A stretch of DNA of 41,861 bases. Source: JBJXHB01 sp046160725. GTDB taxonomy: Bacteria; Pseudomonadota; Gammaproteobacteria; Burkholderiales; Burkholderiaceae_C. The translations under genes and the position numbers were made by a program. This document shows, one piece after another, positions 1 to 9,800 of the stretch (its first letter is position 1; each line of letters starts with the position of its first letter). Where the stretch lies: the NCBI GenBank assembly GCA_046160725.1, contig JBJXHB010000326.1:1-41861 (forward strand), given 5' to 3'. Below the pieces are notes generated by a model. The model was not told the origin of the DNA. It saw only the letters and a list, made by a program, of their open reading frames with translations, and did no database searches.

Positions 1-1
1 G

Positions 2-460
2 CCCGTGTTGGCCGATCCATTGCCTGTTTTGTCTGTTCCCCCGGCGGCCATGCCAGCCATGGACGTCGTGCCCGCCAAGCCGGCCACCATGTCCGGGAAG
101 GGGACAGAGGCAAGGCCCAACTTGGACGCGGCCGATCTCGATGCCCGACGCATCCTGGAGGTGTTGCCGGAACTGGCCTCCGGCCAGGCCATTGCGCTGA
201 CCGACGCCGGACAACGCCTGCGGGCCGCTCAGCTTCTGTCCAAGCGCGGCTCGTCGCTCAAGCTGTTTGCCCGGTTGCCGGGCTTTCGTTTGCAGCCGCA
301 GGCCCGTCCAAGCGAGGTGGTCTACGGCGATCCGGCCATGCCGGAACCCATGGCGTCGCGCGGCGTCGATAATCCGGCCGTGAAGCAGACCAGACCGCCG
401 CCGGGGCAAGGGCCGAAAGGCCGCCCGGGAGGAAGGTCCGGACTGCGCAGGGCAGCGTAG
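2..460 (+). CDS. 3' end of an unidentified protein, running into rnpB
   Basis: An open frame from the left edge to a TAG at 458-460. A GTG lies at 5-7, but the true start is probably outside the window. Third positions are strongly G/C and residues about 40-105 look like a real globular domain, so the stretch to about 380 is probably coding. The pattern near LSKRGSSLKLFARLPGF faintly recalls winged-helix OST-HTH/LOTUS-type tails, but this is a weak resemblance and no function is assigned. The last 26 codons lie inside the 5' part of rnpB, with no in-frame stop before it. Either the protein overlaps the RNA gene or its tail is simply dictated by rnpB sequence. Confidence 0.45.
   Translation, partial: PVLADPLPVLSVPPAAMPAMDVVPAKPATMSGKGTEARPNLDAADLDARRILEVLPELASGQAIALTDAGQRLRAAQLLSKRGSSLKLFARLPGFRLQPQARPSEVVYGDPAMPEPMASRGVDNPAVKQTRPPPGQGPKGRPGGRSGLRRAA
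368..373 (+). promoter_or_regulatory. candidate -10 box of rnpB
   Basis: GATAAT ends seven bases before the first base of the RNase P P1 helix (380), which is the right distance for a sigma-70 -10 element. No convincing -35 hexamer is seen 16-18 bases upstream, so this is only a candidate. It would lie inside the upstream reading frame. Confidence 0.35.
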
Positions 461-836
461 CAGCCAACGGCTGTCCACCGTGAGGTGAGGATCAGAGCAA
501 CAGAGACGAGTCAGGGCAGGGCCTCCGCAGGGGTGCTCTATGGCGAGCCGGCGCAAGCCGGCTGTGCGAGGCGAGAGCCGAGCAGGATCGGGCGTCAGCC
601 CGATCATCGCCATAGCCACCCAGGGCGGGGCAAGGCCCCGCCCTGGGTGAAACGGGCAATCTCTACGCGCAGCAACACCGAATAGGCCGGCATTGATGTG
701 GCCCGCGGAGCCGGCGGGTAGGTGGCACCGAGCCGGGTGGGCGACCCCCGGCCCAGAGGAATGGCGGTCACACCGCACCGGTCGGCGCAAGCCGGCCGGG
801 GTGGTGCACAGAATCCGGCCTATCGGTCTGCTTCAC
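380..836 (+). ncRNA. rnpB: RNase P RNA component (bacterial class A)
   Basis: This is the catalytic RNA that removes 5' leaders from pre-tRNAs together with the RnpA protein. The ends are defined by a perfect 12-bp P1 helix, GTGAAGCAGACC at 380-391 pairing with GGTCTGCTTCAC at 825-836. The conserved core is present: GGAGGAAGGTCCGGAC near 428-443 (CR-I/P4 5' strand, with the usual GGAAAG changed to GGAAGG), a GTGAAACGGGCAA block near 647-659, and ACAGAATCCGGCCTATCGG at 808-826 (CR-V/P4 3' strand). The length of about 457 nt is somewhat longer than usual; one variable arm is a GC-rich hairpin at about 618-647. A run of six T follows at 839-844. The exact mature ends were not tested. Confidence 0.95.
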
Positions 837-963
837 ACTTTTTTCGCGGCGTCCGTCCCGGCGACGCCTCGTCTGCGGCGTCGAGGACGCGCGATTGCCA
901 CTCAAGTCGCGCCCCCGCCCGGCCGAAACACCCGGTTGCGCATCAACCGGAGCGGGAGCGGCC
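837..963 (+). other. rnpB-carbonic anhydrase spacer with T-run and hairpin
   Basis: The T-run at 839-844 follows the P1 helix and could help end rnpB transcription. A perfect 7-bp stem with an 8-base loop (CGACGCC at 862-868, GGCGTCG at 877-883) follows but has no T tail. No clear promoter for the downstream gene is visible. GGGAG at 954-958 is the ribosome binding site of the next CDS. Confidence 0.4.
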
Positions 964-2103
964 ATGGGCAAGATGATCAACCAGTGGGGCTGGGCCTTGG
1001 CCGCAGGCGTCTGGACGGCGGTCAGCGCCTGTGCGGCGGATGCACCCAAGGCGGCGCCGACAACCAAGCCGGCTGCAACCGAGACGTCGGCAGCCGCAGA
1101 GAAACAGAGGGCCGGTGCAGAGAAGCCAAAGCTGGCCCCGGACAAGACAGCGTTTACCGCGGCGGACCAGCGGCCGGACAAGGCTGGGGCCGCAGGGGCT
1201 GGTGCGCCGGCCGACCCCATGGTCCGCCTGCGCGAGAAGCTGGCGGAGCGGCTGGGTGCCATGAAACCGCCGACGGCCCAGAACCCGAACCTGGTGCAGG
1301 TCGTGGCGCGCAGCCAGCCGGCCCCCGTACCGGACGCAGCCGCTCTGGCCGCCCGACACCGGGCCGAGAAGCCAACCGCCAAGCCGACCGATCACGTGAC
1401 GGCGACCCAGGGCGCGGCAGTGGCGCATGACGTCCACTGGTCTTACGCCGGCCTGGGCGGGCCCGACCGCTGGGCACATCTGAAGGCCGACTTCGCGGCC
1501 TGCGGCAGTGGCCAACGCCAAAGCCCGATCGACATCCGCGGCGGCATCCGGGTCGACCTCGAACCGATCCAGTTCGACTACCGTCCGAGCGGTTTCAGCG
1601 TCATCGACAACGGCCATACGGTTCAGGTCGACGTCGCCCCAGGCAACGCGCTGGAGGTGATGGGGCGACGCTACGACCTGGTGCAGTTCCACTTCCATCG
1701 CCCGTCGGAGGAACGCATTCAGGGCCGGCAGGCCGACATGTCGGTCCACCTGGTGCACAAGGATCCGGAAGGCCGCCTGGCGGTGGTGGCCGTGCTGCTG
1801 GACCGGGGGGGCAGTCAGCCCATGGTGCAGGCGGTGTGGAACAACCTGCCGCTGGAAAAGGGCCAGGCGGTCCCCGCCCGTGGCGCGCTCGACCTGGAGC
1901 AACTGTTGCCTCAGGACCGCCGCTACTACACCTACATGGGTTCGCTGACCACGCCGCCCTGCAGCGAGGGCGTGCTGTGGATGGTGATGGCCCAGCCGGT
2001 GTCCGTGTCGCCGGACCAGATCGCGGTCTTCTCGCACCTGTACCCGATGAACGCACGGCCGGTGCAGCAGGCCGGCGGCCGGCTCATCAAGCAGTCCAAC
2101 TGA
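964..2103 (+). CDS. secreted alpha-type carbonic anhydrase with long linker
   Basis: Zn-dependent CO2 hydratase (CO2 + H2O to HCO3- + H+) acting outside the cytoplasm. The ATG at 964 is chosen because GGGAG lies five bases upstream and a signal peptide starts directly; an in-frame ATG at 895 would add an unlikely leader. The signal ends VSAC at residue 23, a plausible lipobox, so the protein may be lipid-anchored. Residues about 24-150 are an Ala/Pro/Lys-rich linker. The catalytic domain covers about 158-375. Zinc ligands are H243, H245 (QFHFH) and H262 (SVHLVH), with the 17-residue spacing usual for bacterial alpha enzymes. H218 in NGHT matches the proton-shuttle position and T329-T330 lie in GSLTTPPCSEG. 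All key residues are present, so it should be active. The linker is unusually long for the family. Confidence 0.93.
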   Translation: MGKMINQWGWALAAGVWTAVSACAADAPKAAPTTKPAATETSAAAEKQRAGAEKPKLAPDKTAFTAADQRPDKAGAAGAGAPADPMVRLREKLAERLGAMKPPTAQNPNLVQVVARSQPAPVPDAAALAARHRAEKPTAKPTDHVTATQGAAVAHDVHWSYAGLGGPDRWAHLKADFAACGSGQRQSPIDIRGGIRVDLEPIQFDYRPSGFSVIDNGHTVQVDVAPGNALEVMGRRYDLVQFHFHRPSEERIQGRQADMSVHLVHKDPEGRLAVVAVLLDRGGSQPMVQAVWNNLPLEKGQAVPARGALDLEQLLPQDRRYYTYMGSLTTPPCSEGVLWMVMAQPVSVSPDQIAVFSHLYPMNARPVQQAGGRLIKQSN

Positions 2104-2124
2104 CCCAAGCCCAGCCTGCCTCGA

Positions 2125-2150
2125 AGGCGGGCCGCTGGGACGGCCCGCTC
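2125..2150. terminator. hairpin between convergent genes
   Basis: GCGGGCC at 2127-2133 pairs perfectly with GGCCCGC at 2142-2148 around an 8-base loop. It lies in the 51-bp gap between the stop of the carbonic anhydrase gene (+) and that of the sheath-like gene (-), so it can serve both strands. There is no good T-run, so factor-independent activity is uncertain. Confidence 0.5.
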
Positions 2151-2154
2151 GTCG

Positions 2155-3972
2155 CTACTCAAGCGACTTCAAAAGCGCCGCCAGCTCCGGGTCCATCTCG
2201 TCATCGCCCCCGGCGTCAGCCGCCGGCGCGTCGTCGCTGCCGCTGTCGCCGGAGCTGTCGTCGCCCAGGCTGGCCAGCAGGGCGTCCAGGTCGGCGTCGC
2301 CCGACCCGCTGTCGCTGCTGCTGTCGCTGTCGCTGGAACTGCTGTCATCGTCCAGGCCGAGGCCGGCCAACGGATCGTCATCATCGCCACCAGAGGCCGC
2401 CGGTGCGGCCGCCTTCGCCTTGCCCTTGGCGGCCGGCGCGGGGGCGGCGCCACCCGCTCTTGTCATCGCCGCATCGACATCGGCGACCGAGGTGACGCTG
2501 ACCCGCATGGCCGGCCGCTTGGCGAGTTGCAGGGTCAGCGCCGTGCCGGCCATGGTCAGCAGACCGTTGAAGCGGACCACCGGCTCGCCCTTATGGGCCA
2601 GCAGCGAGCTCACACCGACCTGGCGCAACGCCATGGCCGCGTCGGCACCGATCAGGCGCTCGGTGCAGGGCAGGGCAATCTGGTCGCCGTCAGGATCCTT
2701 GAAGTAGTGGAAGGGCAGGTCGTCGATGGCCAGTGTGCTGCCGGTGGGTGCCGCCAATGCACAGGCGGCCAGCAGCGCCGGGTGGCCCCACAGCATGCCG
2801 CGCAGGCCGTCGCTGTTGGTGAACTCCTCGAACGTGAAGCTGGAGATCGGGTCGCTGCGCTTGCCGTAGGGATGGCGCATCAGGAAACGCGGCATCAGCA
2901 GGGCCAGGCTGGCCGCTTCCGGCAGGCCCTTCAGCGCCGCCAGCGCCTCGGCCATCAATGGATGCGGCTCCTTGCGCTTGTGCATGAACGGCTCGGCATC
3001 GATCGACGTGATGAACGGCGCGCTGGCATGCGCCGCGATCTTGGCCATCCGTCCGAGCAGTTCGGCATGCGGCGGCGCGCATTCGAAGTTGTACAGGCCG
3101 AGGATCAGGGCATAGCCGCCGTTCTTGTCATGGGTTGCCTTCTCGACCAGCAGCTTGTACAGGCCGCTCTCGGCCAGATCGGACGACTGGCTCAGGTCGG
3201 CCGCGAACTCCTCGGCCGAGATGTCGATCAGGTGCACCTGCAGGGACGGGCCGGTCTCCAGCCGACGCAGCAGCATGTCCATGCCGCGCCACAGCGCCTC
3301 CAGGGTCTGGAACTCGGGCTGGTGCAGCACGCTGCGCATGGTGTCCGACAGCGCGGCGTCGACCGTGGCCAGGAGCGCATCACGCTTGGGGTCCGGCGCG
3401 GCCTGCACGAAGGGGCCGACCACCCGCTTCAGCAATTCGGAGACCGGTGTGTCGGTGTTGACGTCCGGCGCGCTGCCGACCAGCCGCGCGAAGTCGCTCA
3501 GCCGGGCATTGGCCGCCGGGGCGGCGCTGCGGGAGCGTTTGCGCCGGGTGCGTGACACCGGTGCATCGTCGCCGGCCCAGGACTGGACCTCCTTGGCTGC
3601 CTTGGCGAAGGTCGCGGTGTTGTTCAGTTGCTTGCGCAGGTTGGCCAGGGCGCTGAAAAGCTCAAGCTCGCGGTACAGCGTGTCCGGGTGAAAGCCCTCA
3701 AGATCGTTGATCGCCACCTCGACGCCGGCGCCGTCGCTGCCGATGGGCAGCGTCAGGTTCAGCTGCGAGCGGCCGAGGACATCCTCGAGGTTGTCGAACT
3801 CGACATTCACGGCCTTGCGGCGCGCCAGGTCGTCGCCGGTGTCCAGGCGACCACGTGCGGCACCGGCTGAGAAGTCACCCAGGACGGCGATGCGCACCGG
3901 GCGCTTGGGGTCGAAGGTCGGGACGCTGCGGTCCAGCGTGCCGAAGTCAGGGGTCCAGGTGTCGTCAGACAT
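2155..3972 (-). CDS. TssB-TssC-like fused sheath-family protein
   Basis: The ATG at 3972 is preceded by GGAGG four bases upstream; a TTG at 3999 is less likely. Residues 1 to about 150 resemble TssB/VipA, with PVRIAVLGDFS followed by a beta-rich stretch and a helix. Residues about 180-510 resemble TssC/VipB, with a FQTLEALWRGM helix, LQVHLIDIS, a YALILGLYNF strand, HASAPFI and PRFLMRHPYG, the last matching PRFLSRQPYG in the true TssC of this cluster. A 79-residue Asp/Ser-rich tail carries three short hydrophobic motifs: DPLAGLGL, DLDALLASL and DPELAALLKSLE. Normal tssB and tssC lie 30 kb away in the same cluster, so this is an extra sheath-family protein. It is the last gene of block 2, 73 bp after ppkA. 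Its role is unknown; a specialised sheath ring, cap or regulator are possibilities. Confidence 0.8.
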   Translation of the reverse strand: MSDDTWTPDFGTLDRSVPTFDPKRPVRIAVLGDFSAGAARGRLDTGDDLARRKAVNVEFDNLEDVLGRSQLNLTLPIGSDGAGVEVAINDLEGFHPDTLYRELELFSALANLRKQLNNTATFAKAAKEVQSWAGDDAPVSRTRRKRSRSAAPAANARLSDFARLVGSAPDVNTDTPVSELLKRVVGPFVQAAPDPKRDALLATVDAALSDTMRSVLHQPEFQTLEALWRGMDMLLRRLETGPSLQVHLIDISAEEFAADLSQSSDLAESGLYKLLVEKATHDKNGGYALILGLYNFECAPPHAELLGRMAKIAAHASAPFITSIDAEPFMHKRKEPHPLMAEALAALKGLPEAASLALLMPRFLMRHPYGKRSDPISSFTFEEFTNSDGLRGMLWGHPALLAACALAAPTGSTLAIDDLPFHYFKDPDGDQIALPCTERLIGADAAMALRQVGVSSLLAHKGEPVVRFNGLLTMAGTALTLQLAKRPAMRVSVTSVADVDAAMTRAGGAAPAPAAKGKAKAAAPAASGGDDDDPLAGLGLDDDSSSSDSDSSSDSGSGDADLDALLASLGDDSSGDSGSDDAPAADAGGDDEMDPELAALLKSLE

Positions 3973-4045
3973 GCCGCCTCCAATTGCAGATGTTGTCAAC
4001 GGCCGCGCCCATGGACGACGGCCGCGCTTGTTTCTACCTCGGGCT

Positions 4046-5968
4046 TCAGTTCACTTCTTCGGATGAGAAGCCCGCGGCGCCGTACTCGTCCTCGCAGCCC
4101 GCCGGGCAGACCGGCTTGCCGGCCATGACCGAGCCGCGCCCGGTGAAACCACGCGCCGCCTCGGCGGCACGGTCCTTCGGGAAGTGACCGAAGCCATCCT
4201 CGACCTTCATGCCCGCGCCGCTGAAGTCACGCTTGTGCTTGGACACGATGACCACCCACTGGTCGACGCCCGCCGGGCCCTGCGGGATCAACCCCCACTT
4301 CTGACCGGCCAGTTTCAGTGGCGCGCCGGCCTTGATGCGGTTGTCCTGGACGTCTCCGTTGGGATAGATCTGCATCAGGTTGCCATCGGTGCCATGCAGC
4401 AGCAGGTAGGCAAAGCCCTCACGCGCCGACTTGATCGTGAAATTGACCGGATCAACCTTGATCTTGTAGCGCGGCTTGTCGGTGCTGGCCTCGACCGTGA
4501 AGCCCGCGGTCTGGGCCGCCAGGATCTTCTCGAACTCACGGATGGGGTCGAAAGGTCCGGCCGCAGGCGGTGACGCTGGGGCAGGCACCGGTGCCGGTGC
4601 GGGTGCTGGTGCCGTGGTCGGCGCCGCCACCGGCGGTTGTGTCGGGGCCGCGGTCGGCGCAGGCCCCGGCGCCGGCTGCGACACCGGCGCAGCCGCCACC
4701 TTGGGATCGGCCGGCGGGCTGCCCGGCGACAGCACGAAGTAGAGCCCAGCGCCCAGTGCCAAGACAGCAGCGATGCCCCCACCGATCAACATGGGCATGC
4801 GGTTGGCTGGCTCTGCCGCGGCAGCCGCTGGGGTGCCCGGGCGGGTGCTCGGCGCGCTGGGCGCTGGCGACCCGGATGGGGACGGTGCAGGCGACGAAAT
4901 GACCGTCTGCATGCCCGGTGATCGCATCACCGTGGCACCGCCTGTCGATACCGCGTAGTCGTCCAGTCCCAGATCGGTCCGGAACTCCGCGATGGACTGG
5001 GTACGCTCCTCCGGCCGGACCTTCAGCGCACGGTCGACGGCCTGCGTGAAGCGCTCGCTGTAGCGGCCGGCGGCCACCTGGGTCAGGGACACGAAGTTGT
5101 CGTTCATCAGCCGGCCCACGGACGTGGGAGGCGTCTTGCCGGTGATCGAGAAATAGACCACGGCGGCCAGGGCATAGACGTCGGTCCAGCCGCCCTGCTT
5201 CATGCCCGGCACCTCGGCGTACTGCTCGATGGGTGCATAGCCGGGCTTGAGGATCACGGTCAGCGCCTGGGTCATGTCCCCGATCACGCGTCGCGCGGCA
5301 CCGAAGTCCAGCAGCAAAGGCCGGTTGGTCCCCTTCAGCAACATCACGTTGTCCGGCGCGATGTCGCGGTGGTAGCACTGCTCGCGGTGGATCACCTCCA
5401 GGGCCTCGGTCAACGGCGCCAACAGGTCCATCAGCCAGGTCTCGGTGGGCGGTTGGCCCAAGTCCTTGAGCTGTTGTTTGAGCGTGATGCCCTCGATGAA
5501 CGGCATCACCATGTAGGCCGTGCCGTTGGACTCCCAGAAGCGGTAGACCTTCAGCAGCGACGGGTGGTCGAAGCTCGCCAGCAGCTTGGCCTCGTTCACG
5601 AAGCTCTTCAGCCCGGCCTCAAAGGTCTCCCGGTGGCGCTCGGACTTCACCGAGACCTGTGAGCCAGCCGACCGTGCGGCCAGCGCTGATGGCATGTACT
5701 CCTTCAAGGCGACGCGACGGTCCAGCGAGGTGTCATGTGCCAGGTAGACGATGCCGAAACCGCCTTCGCCCAGCACCCCGGTGACCTTGAACTCGGCCAT
5801 CATCGTGCCGACCGGCAGCATGCTGCTGTGCGACTCGACCGACTGCGCCGGGGACGCGGGCAGCGACCGCGGGTTGATCATCGTCGCCTCGTGCTCGGAC
5901 GGCGGCGGTGCGGCCGCGATGCGAGTGCGCGGGAAGACCTGCGTCTTGTCGTCGTCGTCAGCGCTCAT
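4046..5968 (-). CDS. ppkA: T6SS serine/threonine protein kinase (PpkA type)
   Basis: Membrane-anchored Hanks-type kinase of the T6SS threonine-phosphorylation pathway. In this family it phosphorylates Fha or TssL to license firing. The ATG at 5968 is preferred over a TTG six codons upstream. Glycine loop GEGGFG at 67-72, K89 in VALKEYMP, E126, HRD at 200-202, N207 and DFG at 221-223 are all present. Threonines 346 and 355 (ATVMRSP, QTVISSP) sit in the juxtamembrane linker and look like possible FHA-binding sites. The transmembrane segment is at about 391-414. A Pro/Ala linker then leads to a periplasmic DUF4384-like domain ending in a CPAGC pair. It lies 21 bp after tagF. The complete catalytic set argues for an active kinase. 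Confidence 0.93.
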   Translation of the reverse strand: MSADDDDKTQVFPRTRIAAAPPPSEHEATMINPRSLPASPAQSVESHSSMLPVGTMMAEFKVTGVLGEGGFGIVYLAHDTSLDRRVALKEYMPSALAARSAGSQVSVKSERHRETFEAGLKSFVNEAKLLASFDHPSLLKVYRFWESNGTAYMVMPFIEGITLKQQLKDLGQPPTETWLMDLLAPLTEALEVIHREQCYHRDIAPDNVMLLKGTNRPLLLDFGAARRVIGDMTQALTVILKPGYAPIEQYAEVPGMKQGGWTDVYALAAVVYFSITGKTPPTSVGRLMNDNFVSLTQVAAGRYSERFTQAVDRALKVRPEERTQSIAEFRTDLGLDDYAVSTGGATVMRSPGMQTVISSPAPSPSGSPAPSAPSTRPGTPAAAAAEPANRMPMLIGGGIAAVLALGAGLYFVLSPGSPPADPKVAAAPVSQPAPGPAPTAAPTQPPVAAPTTAPAPAPAPVPAPASPPAAGPFDPIREFEKILAAQTAGFTVEASTDKPRYKIKVDPVNFTIKSAREGFAYLLLHGTDGNLMQIYPNGDVQDNRIKAGAPLKLAGQKWGLIPQGPAGVDQWVVIVSKHKRDFSGAGMKVEDGFGHFPKDRAAEAARGFTGRGSVMAGKPVCPAGCEDEYGAAGFSSEEVN

Positions 5969-5989
5969 CGATGCAACCTGTGGCAATCA

Positions 5990-6796
5990 TCATACGGGCA
6001 GGTCGGATGTCGCGGCCCCGGAACTGTCGGCCGCATCGGCCCGGGCCGTGCCGGCTGGCACACCGAACAGGCCGATGAAGCTCTCGCGCGCGGGCATGCC
6101 GTGCGTGACCAGCAGCCGGGCGCCTTGATCCGACTCGCACAGCCAGAACGCCTTGCCGGACACCATATGCCCTTGAGTGCCGCGCGATGCCCCGGCGACC
6201 GCCTCGACCAGCAGACGGGCCTGCGTGGCGCGGCCATGCACCGCGTCCAGCGAGACGAAGCGGGCGAAGTCCTCCATCGCGCGCTGGAGCTCGCCGCGCA
6301 CGCCGGCCTCGGCGTCGTCGGTGCCGGAGGCCACGACGCCGGGCGCGGGCAATGGCGCCGGCATCAGCGCCAGCGCCGCCTCGAGCTGATCGATCGTGTA
6401 GTCATCCTGCAGCGCATCGACTGCTACGTCTTCCAGGCGGTGCAGCCAGGACATCAAGCCCTCCAGCTCTGCAGCGTTGGCGGGCAGCCGCGGCAGTGGT
6501 GCCACGAGTGTCAGAGGAAAGTAGCGGCCGACCCGGTCCACCGAGGCCATCAGGACCCCGGCCATCGCCATGCCCTGGGCATCGCCCAGGCATGCGGGCG
6601 TCAGCGTGAAGCGCCACACCGGGCTGTCCAGATAGGCCTGAAGCCAGTCCTCGCCCTGCTGCTCGCGCAGGCCGGCCATGCGGTCGCCGAGCCAAAGGTC
6701 CCAGGCTTCGATGAAGTCGGCACCCAGCCGGCGCGAGGCGAAGTCGCCCAGCGTCGGCAGCTTGCCGTACCAGCCTGGCGCCTGATCAAGCGACAC
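5990..6796 (-). CDS. tagF: T6SS accessory protein TagF (ImpM)
   Basis: TagF proteins act as post-translational repressors of T6SS assembly, in part by binding Fha. The family signature PGWYGKLPTLGDFASRRL is at the N-terminus, followed by SPVWRFTL and an ASVDRVGRYFPLTLV strand. The length of 268 aa is normal for the single-domain form, without the PppA fusion seen in some species; a separate pppA lies at 14630. The start is a GTG at 6796, with a TTG one codon earlier as an alternative, 16 bp after the tssM stop. It is co-transcribed with tssM and ppkA, which fits a role in the phosphorylation switch. Confidence 0.93.
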   Translation of the reverse strand: MSLDQAPGWYGKLPTLGDFASRRLGADFIEAWDLWLGDRMAGLREQQGEDWLQAYLDSPVWRFTLTPACLGDAQGMAMAGVLMASVDRVGRYFPLTLVAPLPRLPANAAELEGLMSWLHRLEDVAVDALQDDYTIDQLEAALALMPAPLPAPGVVASGTDDAEAGVRGELQRAMEDFARFVSLDAVHGRATQARLLVEAVAGASRGTQGHMVSGKAFWLCESDQGARLLVTHGMPARESFIGLFGVPAGTARADAADSSGAATSDLPV

Positions 6797-6812
6797 CAAG
6801 TCCGCCCGCGGA

Positions 6813-9800
6813 TCAGAGGCCGCCCGGGCAGCGGAACTGCTGCATCTCCTTCAGCCGGAACGGGTTGAAGACGCTGTTCGAGGTGACCTCGAACCGGGCG
6901 CGCCGACCCTCCAGGTTGAAGGAAACCGTGAACTTCTCGGGCTGGGCCGAAGGCGTGACCTCGAAGCGGTCGAACATGCGGAACAGGGCCCACGGGCCGT
7001 CGAACTGCATGACGGCGCCATTGGGCAGGCCTTGAAGCTTGATCTGCGACGCCACGCGCGCACTTGGCCATGCGATGGTGACCGGCGTGCCGTTGCCGGG
7101 CACGAACTTGGTGATCTGGCCGTCTATGTCGAGCACGATCTCCTTCAGGCCCTCGCCGATCTCGGCGGCACGCATGTCGACTTTGAATGTCGGTACCTTG
7201 CCGCCGCCGCGGAAGAAGACCTCGCGGATGCGCGCCGCGCGCTGGAAGTCGGCCAGCGCGGCCGGGCTGACCGGCTTTGCATCGCCGACCGGCCGGAAGC
7301 TCCAGGGCGTGGTGCTGATGTCCACCAACTTGGCCAGCTTGGTGTTCCAGAACTCGTCAAGCTGTCCGCCCTGGCCAAAGAACTGGGCGAAATCCTCGGG
7401 CAGGACATCGGCCTTGGATGCGCTGGTGAACGGATAGCGGCCGGAAATCGCCCTGGCGCAGAACTCGTTGATCGGCTTCATGTCGCCCGCGATGGACCCG
7501 ATCTCGGCCGTGCGCCCGGCGGTGGCCGCGGCGCCGGACACCGACTCCAGGATGGATCGGATGGGCTCCGGCTGCTGACCTGCCGCTGCCTTGATCCGGT
7601 CGGCGCCACCGGCCGGCGGTGGCGCGGTCTTGTTCTTCTGTGCCTCGTCGACGGCGGCCAGCTGGACATAGACCTCGTTGAACATCTTCAACATGTCGTC
7701 GATCGGCTGCGGCTGGCCGATGAACAGCCGCCTGATCGGTGTGAAATGGTCATCGACCATCTGCTCCATGGGCGGCCCGACAGGTTGCGTGGTTCCGGGT
7801 ACGCGACCGAGGACGGCCGTGATTTCGCGTTTGGCGTCCAGCAATTTCTGGTCGGCCTGGCCGGCCTTGGTGCCAGAGTCGGCGCCCGGGGCCTTGACCG
7901 GCTCGACCAGCGTCGTCTCGCGCGCCACGCCGCGCAGGAACGCGGCCAGCGGAGAGTCCACGGCCGACAGGGTTCGCGCCACCTTGAGGCTCTCGTCGAT
8001 GCTGTTGGTCTTGACCACCTTGACGTCAGCGATGTACTTGTCCCAGGTCTTGATGTACTCCTCAAAGTACAGCCGGCGCACCCGGCCCACCAACTCGGCA
8101 TTCCCCGTCAATGAGGCACCCACCGACGTGGTCGTGGTCTTGGAGCCCAGGACCCACGCCTCTTCGGCCGCCAGTTGGCGGGTGGCCTTTTCGACCTGCG
8201 GCTGCAGGGCCTGGCGGAAGCCGGCCTTGGTAAACAGGCCCGGGATGCCCTTGGTCAAAGGCTCGCCGGAGGCGCGGACCAGGACCTGCAGCGCCTGTGG
8301 CCCTGCCGCGCCGGCCACCGTGAACGGCGGCAGGTCGGCACCGACCTGGGCTCGCTTGAGCCGGCTGAAGACCCGGAACTCCAACGGGAAGGCGCCCAGC
8401 ATCTCACGCACGCCGGCCACCAGGTTCTTGTCCATCGGGGCCACCGGCGGCGGCGCACCGCGCGACACCAGGGCGTCCAAGTGCACGTTCAGCGTCTGGC
8501 GCTGCTCAGGGGTCAGTGCGCGCTCCAGTGTCTTCTCCCAGTCCTGCGCGACCCAGGACTTGAAGCCATCCGGATCCCACTTGTCCGGGGTGTAGAGCAT
8601 CAGGTAGCTGCGCAGGCCTTCGTAGGCGTCTTCCAGGTTGTCGCGGTTGGCGGCACGCAGGCGCTCCTCAAGCCGGCGCACGACGCGCGGCATCAGCGCT
8701 TTGTCCAGGAGCCGGTTGTAGCCGGTGATCGCGCCTGCTTCCAGCTTGTCGCCCTGGTACAGGCCGAAGCCGTGGGTCCATGGCGGATTGGTGATGTCGA
8801 ACCCCTCGGGGATCGGAGCCAAACGTACGGCGGACAGCACACCGACCAGCGGGCTGACATCGGCATTGGTCGCCGGCGGCACCGTCTCGACGATCTGCTT
8901 GATGTCCGGCATGCGCTTTGCGATCTCGGCGACATAGGCCTTGTTGCGGGTGAAGCTCAGCGCCCATCCACCCAGCAGCCCGATACAGGCCAGCACCGTG
9001 AAGGCATAGCCAACCAGCCGCCAGCGCGCCGTGCGCTGTTCCATCTTCTGGTTGGAGCCGACCAGGGCCTGCTCCTGGAAGACCACGTCCTTGAGCAAGC
9101 GGCTGAGAAAGAAGCTCTTGCCGCGGGCGGCTGCGGGCGGCGCGAGGCGGCGCTCGACGCCAAAGGTGCGGGCCAGCGTGCCCATCACGCGGTCGATGGG
9201 CGTGCCTTCCTGCGTACCGCTGGTGAAGTAGACGCCGCGCAGCAAGGGCCGCTCCTCGAGCGAGCCACCGGCGGAAAAAACCGACTCCAGGAAGCCACCC
9301 AGCAAACCGCGCAGGCCGGCGAACTGCTGCGGGAAGTTGAAGATCGACGCCCGCTTGAGGACGTCGTGCTCGGCCTCCATGCGCTCGAGCACTCGGTCGC
9401 GCAGGCGTTTTTCAAGCGCCGCGAACTCGGACCCGAACTGGGGCATTGGGTCTTCACTTGCGGGCGAGTACGGGAAGCTGAAGCCCCAGACCTGATTGCG
9501 GTCCTCCTTGTTGAACTCACCAAACGTTTCGTTGAAACCCGCGATCAGGTCGGACTTGGTCACCAGCACATACACAGGCGGACGCACGCCGAGCTTCTCG
9601 GTGAGCTCCTGCATGCGAGCCCGCAACTTGGCGGCATGGTCCTTGCGCTCGGTCGGTGTCTGCTGGAGCAGGTCCTGGATGCTGACGGTGAGCAGCACGC
9701 CGTTAAGGGGACGGCGGGGACGCGATTTGCGAAGCAGCGCCAGGAAGCCATCCCAGGCCGCGGCATCCACCGCGCTGTCGGACTCCTGCATGGTGTAGCG

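Noticed and set aside
693..1430. Open frames over rnpB and the start of the carbonic anhydrase gene
   Set aside because: They cross a structured RNA gene and a well-supported CDS, and are Arg/Gly-rich noise.
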